Shown piece after piece: positions 51,221 to 59,216 of a stretch of DNA of 64,000 nucleotides. The translations under genes and the position numbers were made by a program. Source of the stretch: Verrucomicrobiota bacterium (GTDB lineage Bacteria > Verrucomicrobiota > Verrucomicrobiia > Limisphaerales > PALSA-1396). The notes below the pieces were generated by a model that saw nothing but the letters and a program-made list of their open reading frames with translations, made no database searches and had not been told where the DNA came from. Each line of letters opens with the position of its first letter. Position 1 is the stretch's first letter. Location: the NCBI GenBank assembly GCA_016200005.1, contig JACQFP010000016.1, forward strand, positions 1 through 64,000, read 5' to 3'.

Positions 51221-51592
51221 CTATGCCTTCACGCCTTTGGCCTTGAGCGCGTCCTGGGCAACCTTTATGAGTTCGCCGAACGCAGCGGCATCCGTCGCCG
51301 CGAGGTCAGCGAGAACTTTGCGGTCGAGCGCGACCTTTGCGGCTTTCAGTCCTTCTATGAACCGACTGTAGGTCAGACCGGCGGCGCGAGTGGCGGCGTT
51401 GATGCGAATCTGCCACAGATAACGGAATTCCCGTTTCTTGCGGCGACGGTCGCGATAGGCATATTGGCGTCCGTGGTCGAGCGCATCGGCGGCGTAGCGG
51501 TAAAGTTTCGAGCGGCGCATCCGAAAGCCTTTGGCGGCTTTAATCGTGCGGATGCGGCGTTTGCGGGAGGCGGTGGCGTTGGTGACTCGCAT
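51221..51592 (-). CDS. rplT: Large ribosomal subunit protein L20
   Basis: 123 aa. MRVTNATASRKRRIRTIKAAKGF and the basic helix RRRKKREFRYLWQIRINAA are typical; C-terminal globular domain LADLAATDAAAFGELIK. L20 is needed for early 50S assembly and represses its own operon in E. coli. Follows rpmI, and precedes pheS with a terminator between them; infC is not present upstream. Confidence 0.97.
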   Translation of the reverse strand: MRVTNATASRKRRIRTIKAAKGFRMRRSKLYRYAADALDHGRQYAYRDRRRKKREFRYLWQIRINAATRAAGLTYSRFIEGLKAAKVALDRKVLADLAATDAAAFGELIKVAQDALKAKGVKA

Positions 51593-51600
51593 ACTAAATG

Positions 51601-51628
51601 GTTGAGCGTTGAGAGTTGATGGTGGAGA
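51601..51628. repeat. Heptad tract between rpmI and rplT
   Basis: GGTTGAGCGTTGAGAGTTGATGG: imperfect GTTGAGN units, same family as the pheS and cas tracts. Confidence 0.6.
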
Positions 51629-51634
51629 GAAAAA

Positions 51635-51844
51635 TCAGTGGCTGAACGGCAGATTTTGCGTGATCCGATAAGTGTCGGTGGGGTCAACCAGTTTCGCCGT
51701 GCCGAGACTGCGACGGCGCTTGGGGCTTTTGGTCTGCAGCAGATGTCGCTTGCCGGAGCGCATCCGCATCCCTTTGCCGGTGCCGGTGATTTTGAATCGT
51801 TTCGCCACGGACTTTTTCGTTTTGATACCTTTGGGACGTCGCAT
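51635..51844 (-). CDS. rpmI: Large ribosomal subunit protein L35
   Basis: 69 aa from ATG 51844 (MRRPKGIKTKKSVAKRFKITG). KRHLLQTKSPKRRRSLGTA is the conserved second half. Small basic 50S protein. The adjacent upstream gene is divergent, so infC, usually next to rpmI, lies elsewhere. Confidence 0.95.
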   Translation of the reverse strand: MRRPKGIKTKKSVAKRFKITGTGKGMRMRSGKRHLLQTKSPKRRRSLGTAKLVDPTDTYRITQNLPFSH

Positions 51845-52179
51845 AATAGTAATCTCTCTCTCAAAAAGAGCGCGCACTATAGGTTGCGCTCAAGGTCGAA
51901 TCAAGCGGTATTTTGAACTATTGCCGACGAAAACCCCCAACCTGCCACCGACGCCGCACCGCAGACTTCCAAGCTTGCTGTGTCGTGGCTTCCCTAAACC
52001 GCGGGCCGCACGAGTTTCGTCGCCCTGCCGACTTGGAAGTCGGCGATAGAGCCGTTTGGAAACCGGCACTTCAGGGAAGCCTTTCCCGCTTAGCCGTGTG
52101 TCGCCAGCCACGACGGGGACCAGATTTAGTTAACGCGCGGTTGAGGCTGCAACGGAATTGTGTGAGACTCGACGCGAAC
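51845..52179. repeat. Intergenic region with nested palindromes
   Basis: 335 bp without a gene. It contains nested inverted repeats: GTCGTGGCT/AGCCACGAC (51982-51990 with 52106-52114), GGCTTCCCT/AGGGAAGCC (51987-51995 with 52073-52081), GACTTCCAAG/CTTGGAAGTC (51964-51973 with 52032-52041) and a tight hairpin at 52027-52044. The structure resembles a REP- or BIME-like dispersed element. Promoters of rpmI and of the rightward gene should also be here but are not obvious. Confidence 0.65.
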
Positions 52180-53955
52180 ATGAAACTGCTTCCTCTTATT
52201 CTCCTATCCATTGCCTGGGGGACCGCCACGACCGTCGCCTTGGCCCAAACCGGCCTTGGCACCAACCAGCCCACCACCGCATGGCCGGCGACCGACGCGC
52301 TGGGACGCAAGCTGCCCATGCCCGATGAGGTTGGGCCGCCCAAAGCCGATCGCTTCGTTGGCATTTTCTATTTCCTTTGGCACAACGAAGTCGCGCGGAA
52401 AAGTCCGAACGTCCCTGGACCTTTCGACATTGCCAAAATCTTCGCGCAGGATCCTGAAGCGGCGAAGAAACTGGATTCACCACTCTGGGGCGGGATCGGC
52501 ACAAGTCATTATTGGGGCGAACCGCTCTACGGTTACTACCGCAGCACCGATCCGTGGGTGCTGCGTCGGCATGCGCAACTGCTCGCGGACGCGGGCATCG
52601 ACACGCTCATTTTCGACACGACAAATGCCGAGTCATATCCAAACGTTTACCGCGCCCTCTGCGAAGTCTTCCGCCACGTCCGCGAAACCGGCGGTCGGAC
52701 ACCGCAGATTGCTTTCATGGTCAACACGAGCGCCGGCGCAACCGCGCTGCGCATCTACAAGGATCTTTACCAGCCGGGACTTTACCCGGAGTTATGGTTT
52801 CGCTGGCAAGGCAAGCCGTTGATGATTTGCGACCCGGCGGACGCAAACGATGAGTTGCGGAAATTTTTCACGCTGCGGCGCGCTCACTGGCCGTTCACGC
52901 TGACCAATACGCCGCTCGCCTGGCACTGGGAATCGACCTACCCGCAGCCCTACGGTTATACGGACGATCCGGGAAAGCCCGAGCAGGTGAACGTCGCCGT
53001 CGCGCAGAATCTCCGGGCCAAAGACGGCAAGGTCACCAACATGAGCGCCGGCGATGCCCGCGGGCGCAGCTTCCATGACGGGAAGGAGGACACAACACCG
53101 GGCGCGGTGAATCACGGCTACAACTTTCAGGAGCAATGGAAGCGCGTCTTCGATCTGAAACCGCCGTTCACGATGGTCACCGGTTGGAACGAGTGGATCG
53201 CCGGACGTTTTGGCAAGCCGGGCGGCCCGCTGGTTTTTGTGGATCAGTTCGACGAGGAGTTCAGCCGCGACATCGAGCCGATGAAAGGCGGGCACGGCGA
53301 TAATTATTACTGGCAACTGGTCGCCAACGTCCGCCGATTCAAAGGCGCGCCGCCGCTGCCGAAAGCTTCAGCGCCGAAGACGATTCGCGTCGCGGCCGGC
53401 TTCGATCAGTGGCGCGAGGTCGCGCCTGAATTTCTGGATCACGTCGGCGATACAACCCCGCGTGATTTCGACGGCGTCGCCGGTCTGCATTACACCAACC
53501 ATTCCGGGCGCAACGATTTCGTCGCCGCCAAGGTCGCGCGCGATACCAGGAGTGTTTATTTCTACGTGCGCACGCGCGAAATCATCACGCCTTCCAACGG
53601 CACCAACTGGATGTGGCTGTTGATCGACGCGGACCAGAACCCGGCGACAGGCTGGGAAGGCTTCGACTTCATCGTGAACCGGACGGTGGACGCGGACGGA
53701 AAAACCAGGCTCGAAAAGAATGACGGCGGGTGGAATTGGAAGAAGGTCGGGCCGGTGAAATTCCGCGTGCAAGGGAACGAACTGCAACTGGCCGTCCCGC
53801 GCGCGGCACTCGGTTTGCAGAAAAACTCGGCCCGTCTGCATCTCGATTTCAAATGGACCGACAACCTCCAGCATCCCGGTGACATCATGGATTTCCTCGT
53901 CAGCGGTGATGTCGCGCCCGAAGGACGATTCAAGTATCGGTATGACGGTGAATGA
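52180..53955 (+). CDS. Secreted glycoside hydrolase-like protein
   Basis: 591 aa. Start ATG 52180 gives a clear signal peptide (MKLLPLILLSIAWGTATTVA, cleavage near ALAQT). The N-terminal domain looks like a GH71/GH99-type TIM barrel: FVGIFYFLWHNE near residue 60, STDPWVLRRHAQLLADAGID, and GWNEWIAGRFG. The C-terminal about 170 residues resemble a CBM9/DOMON-like beta-sandwich (WMWLLIDADQNPATGWEG, FIVNRTV). The catalytic residues cannot be assigned with certainty. Likely acts on polysaccharide in the periplasm or outside. Relatives occur in Planctomycetes and Verrucomicrobia. An open frame extends upstream but lacks protein character. Confidence 0.7.
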   Translation: MKLLPLILLSIAWGTATTVALAQTGLGTNQPTTAWPATDALGRKLPMPDEVGPPKADRFVGIFYFLWHNEVARKSPNVPGPFDIAKIFAQDPEAAKKLDSPLWGGIGTSHYWGEPLYGYYRSTDPWVLRRHAQLLADAGIDTLIFDTTNAESYPNVYRALCEVFRHVRETGGRTPQIAFMVNTSAGATALRIYKDLYQPGLYPELWFRWQGKPLMICDPADANDELRKFFTLRRAHWPFTLTNTPLAWHWESTYPQPYGYTDDPGKPEQVNVAVAQNLRAKDGKVTNMSAGDARGRSFHDGKEDTTPGAVNHGYNFQEQWKRVFDLKPPFTMVTGWNEWIAGRFGKPGGPLVFVDQFDEEFSRDIEPMKGGHGDNYYWQLVANVRRFKGAPPLPKASAPKTIRVAAGFDQWREVAPEFLDHVGDTTPRDFDGVAGLHYTNHSGRNDFVAAKVARDTRSVYFYVRTREIITPSNGTNWMWLLIDADQNPATGWEGFDFIVNRTVDADGKTRLEKNDGGWNWKKVGPVKFRVQGNELQLAVPRAALGLQKNSARLHLDFKWTDNLQHPGDIMDFLVSGDVAPEGRFKYRYDGE

Positions 53956-54162
53956 GGCCGAGGGGGTGGACCGGCGGAGATAAAAAGAAGGACGTGGTCT
54001 CGAAGCCCACCGCCCGGTTTCGTTTTCCCATGAAGCAAGAGGATCCTTGACCCGATGCGCTGCGATCACCCGCGCCTGCCGTCAGCAGAGGCGACCGGGA
54101 AGCCGCACTCGGCATCCGGTTGGAAGGTAGGGACATTCTTAATCTTCAATGAACCAACACGC

Positions 54163-55260
54163 TCATGGCACCTTACCAGTCTTGGGTGCGATGGGACGCA
54201 GCGGCGGGCGGTTGGTGGAACTGCGGAAGGCCGAGCGCAACAGCCAATGACGTTTCAGCCCCTGCACCAGGTCGTCGGTGTGGACAATGGCGGTGGAGAG
54301 TTCGCTCAGGATATTCGTGTTGACCTGCACTTGCGCGTTCAGGTTGCTGGTCAGGTTGGCGAGGTTGATGAGCGATTTGTCCAGGTTCTCCGCGAGTGAA
54401 GTAAGGCTCGCGTCGGTGTTCGTCAACGTGGTGTTGGCGGAGGCGAGCGTTTGTTGAAGTTGCACTTGCAAGTTCGTCGGGATCAACCATTCACCGAGCG
54501 AACCATGTGGGTCGCTAATCTGCGCGGTGATGACGGCGAGGTTCGTCATCACCGGCCGAGTCTCGGAAACCAGATGATTCAAATTGGCGGTCAGTTCCGT
54601 GCTGTTGGTCAGCACGTCTTTGAGTTGATTGGTCAGGTTGAGGATGTTGGGCAGCGCGGCTTCAATTTTTTTCACCAGCGCATCGATCCGGTCGCTGAGC
54701 GCGGGCGATTCGTCGGCCTGCAGCCAGTAGCCTTTTGATTTTTTGCTGATGGGTCGGTACTGGCCGGGGATATCCCAGATGCCGGTGAGGATTTTTTTCT
54801 CCCACAGATTAAAAACTTTGCGGGTCTCTTCACGATAGGTTGGATGGCCGTCCAGGCCTTTGGTGACTTCAAGATAACGGTTGCCCAGCAAATCGGACGA
54901 GGCGATGCGCGTTTTGGAATCCACCCACAGATAACCGTAGTAGGGCGACTTGATGCGGAAGGCGATGAAGACGTTGAAGAGCGGATCGTCCGGCGGTTGC
55001 GCTTCGATCTCCGTGATTTCGCCGACGTCAAAACCCATCAGCTTGACCGGGTCGCCGACTTTCAGTCCCGCCGCTGACTGAACGAAGGTGTAATACGGTG
55101 CCTGGGTGAGAAACCAGCCTTTGCGTTTGGCGGTTTGATAAACGTAATAAACGAACCCGGTCACCAGGAGCAGCGCCGCCACGATGACGAACCAGCCCAC
55201 CACGCGCTCCACCTTGCTGAGGCGGGTGCGCAATTGCGGGGTGAGATCTTGCAGCGCCAT
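54163..55260 (-). CDS. mlaD: MlaD-family periplasmic lipid-binding protein
   Basis: 365 aa from ATG 55260. One N-terminal TM helix (VVGWFVIVAALLLVTGFVYYV), then an MCE domain (GLKVGDPVKLMGFDVGEITEIEA, about residues 65-150), followed by a long helical C-terminal region with many Asn/Thr/Leu (TNLAVITAQI, LTNTDASLTSLAENL) predicted coiled-coil. It shuttles phospholipids between membranes together with MlaE and MlaF encoded next to it. The C-terminal part is longer than in E. coli MlaD. Confidence 0.87.
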   Translation of the reverse strand: MALQDLTPQLRTRLSKVERVVGWFVIVAALLLVTGFVYYVYQTAKRKGWFLTQAPYYTFVQSAAGLKVGDPVKLMGFDVGEITEIEAQPPDDPLFNVFIAFRIKSPYYGYLWVDSKTRIASSDLLGNRYLEVTKGLDGHPTYREETRKVFNLWEKKILTGIWDIPGQYRPISKKSKGYWLQADESPALSDRIDALVKKIEAALPNILNLTNQLKDVLTNSTELTANLNHLVSETRPVMTNLAVITAQISDPHGSLGEWLIPTNLQVQLQQTLASANTTLTNTDASLTSLAENLDKSLINLANLTSNLNAQVQVNTNILSELSTAIVHTDDLVQGLKRHWLLRSAFRSSTNRPPLRPIAPKTGKVP

Positions 55261-55267
55261 ATCAACT

Positions 55268-55302
55268 GCGGAGGGCGGAGGGCGGAGGGTGGAATGTGGA
55301 GC
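55268..55302. repeat. Heptad tract upstream of mlaD
   Basis: Five units: GCGGAGG three times, then GTGGAAT and GTGGAGC, running directly into a palindromic element at 55297-55372. Confidence 0.85.
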
Positions 55303-55372
55303 GCGGACAGCCTTGTCCGCGTGAATCTGGACTGCGAAAAAAAAACTTGCGGACATGGCTGTCCGCGCTCCA
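55297..55372. repeat. Palindromic (REP-like) element in the mlaF-mlaD gap
   Basis: Two 24-bp inverted arms with one mismatch (55297-55320 and 55349-55372; core GGAGCGCGGACAGCC/GGCTGTCCGCGCTCC) enclose a 28-bp loop with a run of A. The heptad tract abuts its left arm. Confidence 0.75.
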
Positions 55373-55466
55373 ATCGCGCGGTTCTTGAGTGCAGCCGAAG
55401 TCTGAGCGAACGAATCGGCCGGTCTCAGTCTTACCGTGGAGCGGTTTCAACATTGTTGAATTTGGT

Positions 55467-56240
55467 TTAATTCTTTTCTCCGTCGCCGACCAACTCCTGC
55501 CATTCGCGCTGCAACGGTCCCGTGCCCGCCGCGAGTTCGGCGCGAGCGCCCAACGGCACCCAGCGTCCTCTTTTCAACAGCGCAAACTGCCGGCCTTGAT
55601 CGAACCACGGTTGCAGGTCTTCCGTCGTGACGACGAGGGTCACCGGTCTGCCATTCATAAACTCGTGACCGGCGGCGAGGCGAGCCAGAAAGTCGAGCCA
55701 CCAGCGCGCCTGGCGCCGATCCAGACCGCCCAGCGGATTGTCGAAGAGCAGGAGATCCGGTTGCAAAGCCAGGGCGCGGGCGAGGGCGGCGCGTTGACGC
55801 ATGGCGCGAGTGGTTTGACTGGGCAGCAAGCGGCCTTGCTCGTTCAAGTCCATCAAATCCAATATGGCTTTCAAGCGTTGCTGAATTTCGTCGTCGGAAA
55901 AATCACGATGGTAGCGCAGCGGCAGCGCGATGTTCTCCGCCACGGTCAGGTGATTGAACAGGCGTCCGCCATTCTCAAACACAAGGCCGATGCGCAAACG
56001 ATCGGCCAACAATTCATCTTCATGCAACTCTGTCAGGTCGCGTCCGAAAAGCAGATGCCGGCCTGACCATGGCCGTTGCAAACCGGCTGCCGTCGCAAGC
56101 AAATCGCTCTTGCCCGAACCAGGCAATCCGCCCACCACCCAGTAGTCGCCAGCGGAGACTTGCCAGGTGATGCCCTCAACCGCGCGCCTTCCCGGTGTTT
56201 GCGCGAAAACCACGGCGGCGTCGATCATTTCAAGGATCAT
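55467..56240 (-). CDS. mlaF: MlaF-like ABC transporter ATP-binding protein with altered catalytic motifs
   Basis: About 257 aa from ATG 56240. Walker A is present (GLPGSGKSD), and the ABC-alpha region and D-loop are recognisable, but the signature is replaced (LPSQTTRAMRQRAALARALAL, no LSGG) and Walker B reads LLLFDNPLGGLD, so the catalytic Glu is Asn. ATP hydrolysis would be impaired by these changes if the fold is conventional. It is between mlaE and mlaD, overlapping-style spacing. A GTG about 27 nt upstream is an alternative start. Whether it still energises lipid transport is unclear. Confidence 0.75.
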   Translation of the reverse strand: MILEMIDAAVVFAQTPGRRAVEGITWQVSAGDYWVVGGLPGSGKSDLLATAAGLQRPWSGRHLLFGRDLTELHEDELLADRLRIGLVFENGGRLFNHLTVAENIALPLRYHRDFSDDEIQQRLKAILDLMDLNEQGRLLPSQTTRAMRQRAALARALALQPDLLLFDNPLGGLDRRQARWWLDFLARLAAGHEFMNGRPVTLVVTTEDLQPWFDQGRQFALLKRGRWVPLGARAELAAGTGPLQREWQELVGDGEKN

Positions 56241-56271
56241 CGGTGAAGTTGGAGCTTTGGCAGTCACGGTT

Positions 56272-57126
56272 TCACACCAGCAGATAAACAATGATGAACA
56301 GCGCATCCAACAGAACGCAGGCGATGACGCATTGCGCCACCGCGCTGACCGTGGCATTGGAGACCTCCTCCAGGCGCAACGGCTGCGCCAGCCCGTGATA
56401 GCACGTCACGATGGCAATGATCACACCAAAGCTGAAGGTCTTCAGCGCGAGTAAAATGAAATCCCACCAGTTCAACGCCGACGCGAGCAAACGGCAATAC
56501 TCAGCCGGCGACAGATTCGCGTCCTGGAGGAAGGCGAACACATAGCCGCTGAACAACGCGCCAATAATCAGATAAACCGTCAGCGAAAAAATCGCGAAGC
56601 CCATTCCGAGGACGCGCGGCACGACGAGGAAATGAATCGGATCAATGCCCAGCGCCTCCAGCGCCTCCACTTCACCCAACGCGCGCGTCGTGCCCAGTTC
56701 GATCACCGTGGCCGTTCCCATCCGCGCCATGACGAGCAGCGCGGCGACGATCGGCCCCAGTTCCCGCACCACCACCGTGACCATGATCGTGCCCAGCAAT
56801 TGCTCCACGCCCACGCGCGCCAGCAGCAGCACGGTTTGCCCGACGATGACCAGCCCCAACGCCGCGGCCAGAAAGGCAACCATCGGTATCAGCCGCACAC
56901 CCGCCCGGGTGATTTGAATGCGAATCAGCGGATGCACCACGCGCGCGGCCACGTTGAATTTCGTGAAGGTGACGACCAGCGTAATCAAAGCAAACGCGCC
57001 GAGACCTTGGATGGTTTCGATGAGCCGCAAAATCTTTCGCCCCACAAAAGCAAAATAAGCGCGGGGCAGTCGGGCAACGGAATGTTCCGGCGGCAGAGCA
57101 GCGACGCTGGCAGCGGCTTTTTGCAC
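56272..57126 (-). CDS. mlaE: MlaE-family lipid transport permease
   Basis: About 284 aa from GTG 57126; a GTG at 57044 gives 257 aa, close to the family length. Five or six TM helices, with the MlaE hallmark ELGPIVAALLVMARMGTATVIELG and the helix-loop RALGEVEALEALGIDPIHFLVVPRVL. It forms the membrane channel of the MlaFEDB-type transporter, moving phospholipids between inner and outer membrane. The open frame extends upstream to 57648 through palindromic repeats and is rejected there. Confidence 0.87.
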   Translation of the reverse strand: MQKAAASVAALPPEHSVARLPRAYFAFVGRKILRLIETIQGLGAFALITLVVTFTKFNVAARVVHPLIRIQITRAGVRLIPMVAFLAAALGLVIVGQTVLLLARVGVEQLLGTIMVTVVVRELGPIVAALLVMARMGTATVIELGTTRALGEVEALEALGIDPIHFLVVPRVLGMGFAIFSLTVYLIIGALFSGYVFAFLQDANLSPAEYCRLLASALNWWDFILLALKTFSFGVIIAIVTCYHGLAQPLRLEEVSNATVSAVAQCVIACVLLDALFIIVYLLV

Positions 57127-57673
57127 GGAACGAAAGTAAATTCTTCGCGGCGACCGGTCAAAGAGGTTTTGAGTGGGATGCGCCGCCAGCGCAACGTGAC
57201 ACCACCATCCCAATCGTCGAACGCACAAATTCCCCGCACCCGGCCTGCCGCCCACCCGCTCCCCATCCGATGGGGGGAGAATTCCCCGAAAGGAAATTTC
57301 GCGCATCAAACCCCAGAACCCGACGGGCGACGACGTAGCGCGGGCGTCTTCGCCTGCGAGTTGGCCAGGCGTCCCGCCGGGCGTTCGCGCTGGCAGCGGG
57401 ACGCTGCTGCAACTCGCAGCCGGGACGGACTGCGCTACAGGGTTCATCGAGAGGGACGGGGTGAGGGGTAACTGCTTTTGCCGAACATCACAGGCAATTG
57501 ATCTGAGACAATGGCGTTTGTAATCAACCTGTGAATAACTTTCTGAGGGGTTACCCGGTATTTGTCCAACCCCATCGGCTAGATTGGAACGCATGAAACT
57601 AAAACCTTGTCGTGATTTGGTGTGGATGATACGAACAAGCGATTCCACTTGGAATGGTTTTCGACTACCGGAG
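57127..57673. repeat. Intergenic palindrome cluster
   Basis: 547 bp with no gene. It contains a tight palindrome CTCCCCATC-GATGGGGGGAG (57259-57279) and a nested set at 57335-57438: GTAGCGC/GCGCTAC outermost, CTGCGAGTTG/CAACTCGCAG (57354-57363 with 57410-57419), GCGTCCCGC/GCGGGACGC (57369-57377 with 57396-57404). These are REP-like and separate mlaE from the CRISPR-Cas remnant. Confidence 0.75.
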
Positions 57674-57871
57674 ATGAACTACTACGCGCACACCGCCGCC
57701 GATAACCACCCTCGCCCATCGGATGGGAGAGGGGTTGGGGGTGAGGACTGGCAACCTCTGTCCGTTCACCTCTGCAGCGTCGCGGACTCGGCGAAGAAAT
57801 TTGCTGGCCCGCTTGGCCTCGCCGCCGAAGCCGAACGAGTCGGATTGTTGCACGATTTATCCAAGATTTGA
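57674..57871 (+). pseudogene. cas3: cas3 5' fragment 1 (HD nuclease, type I-C)
   Basis: 65 aa. MNYYAHTAAD and WQPLSVHLCSVADSAKKFA, then the HD-type GLLHDLSKI, match the N-terminus of type I-C Cas3, but the reading frame ends right after the metal-binding HD motif. About 14 residues (57711-57750) between the two parts come from a small palindrome (CCCATC-GATGGG with flanking G/C runs) inserted in frame. The gene is truncated: the helicase domain is missing. It is followed 7 bp later by a second cas3-like start. Confidence 0.72.
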
Positions 57872-57878
57872 TGTAGCC

Positions 57879-58124
57879 ATGAACGCCACTCAACTCTTGG
57901 CCCACCCGGACCAATCGCTCGTTAAACATCTCTTGGGTGTGGCCCGCCGTGCAAAAGAGTTCGCCGCTCGCTTCCAAGGGGAGAATCACGCTGAGTTGGC
58001 GGGGCTGCTCCACGACTTGGGCAAGGCCGAGAAGGAGTTCCAAGACCGGATAGCGGGCAAAAAAGCTGATACCCCCTCATCACGCCGTCCGCCGCCCGTG
58101 GCATTCTGGAGGCCATCCTCATGA
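57879..58124 (+). pseudogene. cas3: cas3 5' fragment 2 (HD nuclease)
   Basis: 81 aa with MNATQLLAHPDQSLVKHLLG, ARRAKEFAARF and the HD motif GLLHDLGKAEKEF, again typical of Cas3. After RIAGKK the frame leaves the Cas3 sequence; the neighbouring frame then continues as Cas5. The sequence differs from fragment 1, so either two cas3 genes were present or one was duplicated and diverged. The remainder of Cas3 is lost. Confidence 0.72.
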
Positions 58125-58350
58125 AGCCCATCGAAAAGCCCGAATCCGGCAATCGCCACAACAAGGTCGGCTTCCGCTGGGTCATCACCCGTTTGGGCAT
58201 CATCAACAAGGGGACGATGTTCTCGATTCTTCGCAATGAACTCGGATACGGCGCGCATCAGAAACCGGAGAACGCCACCGGTTATGACATCAATGCCGAC
58301 CGCATCCGCGCCCAACGCCACAGCCTCGTTCTCAAAGACGTGGAATACCT
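58070..58350 (+). pseudogene. cas5c: cas5 (Cas5c) fragment, type I-C
   Basis: Internal Cas5 segment: LITPSAARGILEAIL (in the frame beginning at 58070), then FRWVITRLGIINKGTMFSIL and DRIRAQRHSLVLKDVEYL. The first motif is characteristic of Cas5d/Cas5c, which in type I-C processes crRNA. Both ends are missing: a deletion joins it to the cas3 fragment on the left and to cas1 on the right at about 58350. Confidence 0.7.
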
Positions 58351-59179
58351 GCAAGCGCGGATGACGGGTGTCGCCGACACCAGCGTCACTCTCCGCCGCG
58401 CACAATTCCGGGCCGCCGATGATTCGGCCAAATGCGCCGGCATCGCGCGGCAGATCATCGCCGGCAAACTTCAAAACAGCCGCAACTCTCTCTTGCGCGC
58501 CGCTCGCGAAACTGAAATCTCCGATCACAAATCTCAGATCGCTGAGGCCACCGACGCTCTCGCCCGACAGATTCAAGAACTGGGCCGCTGGACGACGGAG
58601 CGACTTCGCGAACCTGGCGCGCTCGACGCTCTGCGCGGCGCGGAAGGCATGGGCGCGCAGACTTACTTCAGCGTCTTCACCCTATTGCTCAAACAACAGC
58701 GCGATGAATTCACGTTCACCACGCGCACGCGGCGTCCGCCCCGCGACCGTATCAATTGCCTTCTCTCATTCCTTTACGCACTGGTGCGGCACGATTGTAT
58801 CGCCGGACTCACGAGCATCGGCCTTGATCCGTTCGTTGGTTTCCTGCACGCCGAACGCCCGAACCGTCCGGCGCTGGCGCTGGATTTGATGGAAGAATTT
58901 CGCCCTTGGCTGGCCGACCGGCTGGCGGTCACGCTCGTCAACCGGCAGCAAGTCGGGACGGAAGATTTCAAAATGCGTGAAGGCGGCGCGGTGGAGTTCA
59001 CGGATGCCGGCCGCAAGCGCGTCATCAAAGCCTATCAGGAACGCAAGCAGGAGAAACTCACGCACCCGCTGCTCGATCAGGAGTTTCGTCTAGCGCAGAT
59101 CCCTTTCGTGCAGGCGCGCGTTCTGGCCCGTCATCTGCGCGGCGACTTGACGGATTACATTCCGCTCGTTCCCAAGTGA
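58121..59179 (+). CDS. cas1: Cas5-remnant/Cas1 C-terminal fusion
   Basis: 352 aa open frame from ATG 58121. The first about 77 residues are the Cas5 remnant; from about residue 77 the sequence is Cas1 (type I-C style): LRRAQFRAADDSAKCAGIA, GIEG-like LRGAEGMGAQTYFSVF, RRPPRDRINCLLSFLYALV, GLDPFVGFLHAERPNRP and ALALDLMEEFRP. The catalytic Glu175, His243 and Asp255/Glu258 appear to be retained, but the N-terminal beta domain of Cas1 is gone, so integrase function is doubtful. A heptad tract lies between its stop and cas2. Confidence 0.75.
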   Translation: MKPIEKPESGNRHNKVGFRWVITRLGIINKGTMFSILRNELGYGAHQKPENATGYDINADRIRAQRHSLVLKDVEYLQARMTGVADTSVTLRRAQFRAADDSAKCAGIARQIIAGKLQNSRNSLLRAARETEISDHKSQIAEATDALARQIQELGRWTTERLREPGALDALRGAEGMGAQTYFSVFTLLLKQQRDEFTFTTRTRRPPRDRINCLLSFLYALVRHDCIAGLTSIGLDPFVGFLHAERPNRPALALDLMEEFRPWLADRLAVTLVNRQQVGTEDFKMREGGAVEFTDAGRKRVIKAYQERKQEKLTHPLLDQEFRLAQIPFVQARVLARHLRGDLTDYIPLVPK

Positions 59180-59184
59180 ACTTG

Positions 59185-59216
59185 ACTCTCAACTTTCAAC
59201 ACTCAACTCTCAACTC
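59185..59216. repeat. Heptad tract between cas1 and cas2
   Basis: Tandem ACTCTCA, ACTTTCA, ACACTCA, ACTCTCA and a degenerate ACTCGTG unit, ending at the cas2 start codon. Confidence 0.85.

Noticed and set aside
53930-54136. Small minus-strand frame between the glycosidase and mlaD
   Set aside because: Low-complexity Ser/Arg/Pro composition and no start signal; treated as non-coding.
57127-57648. N-terminal extension of MlaE
   Set aside because: The extra residues are translated palindromic repeats and lack homology to MlaE.
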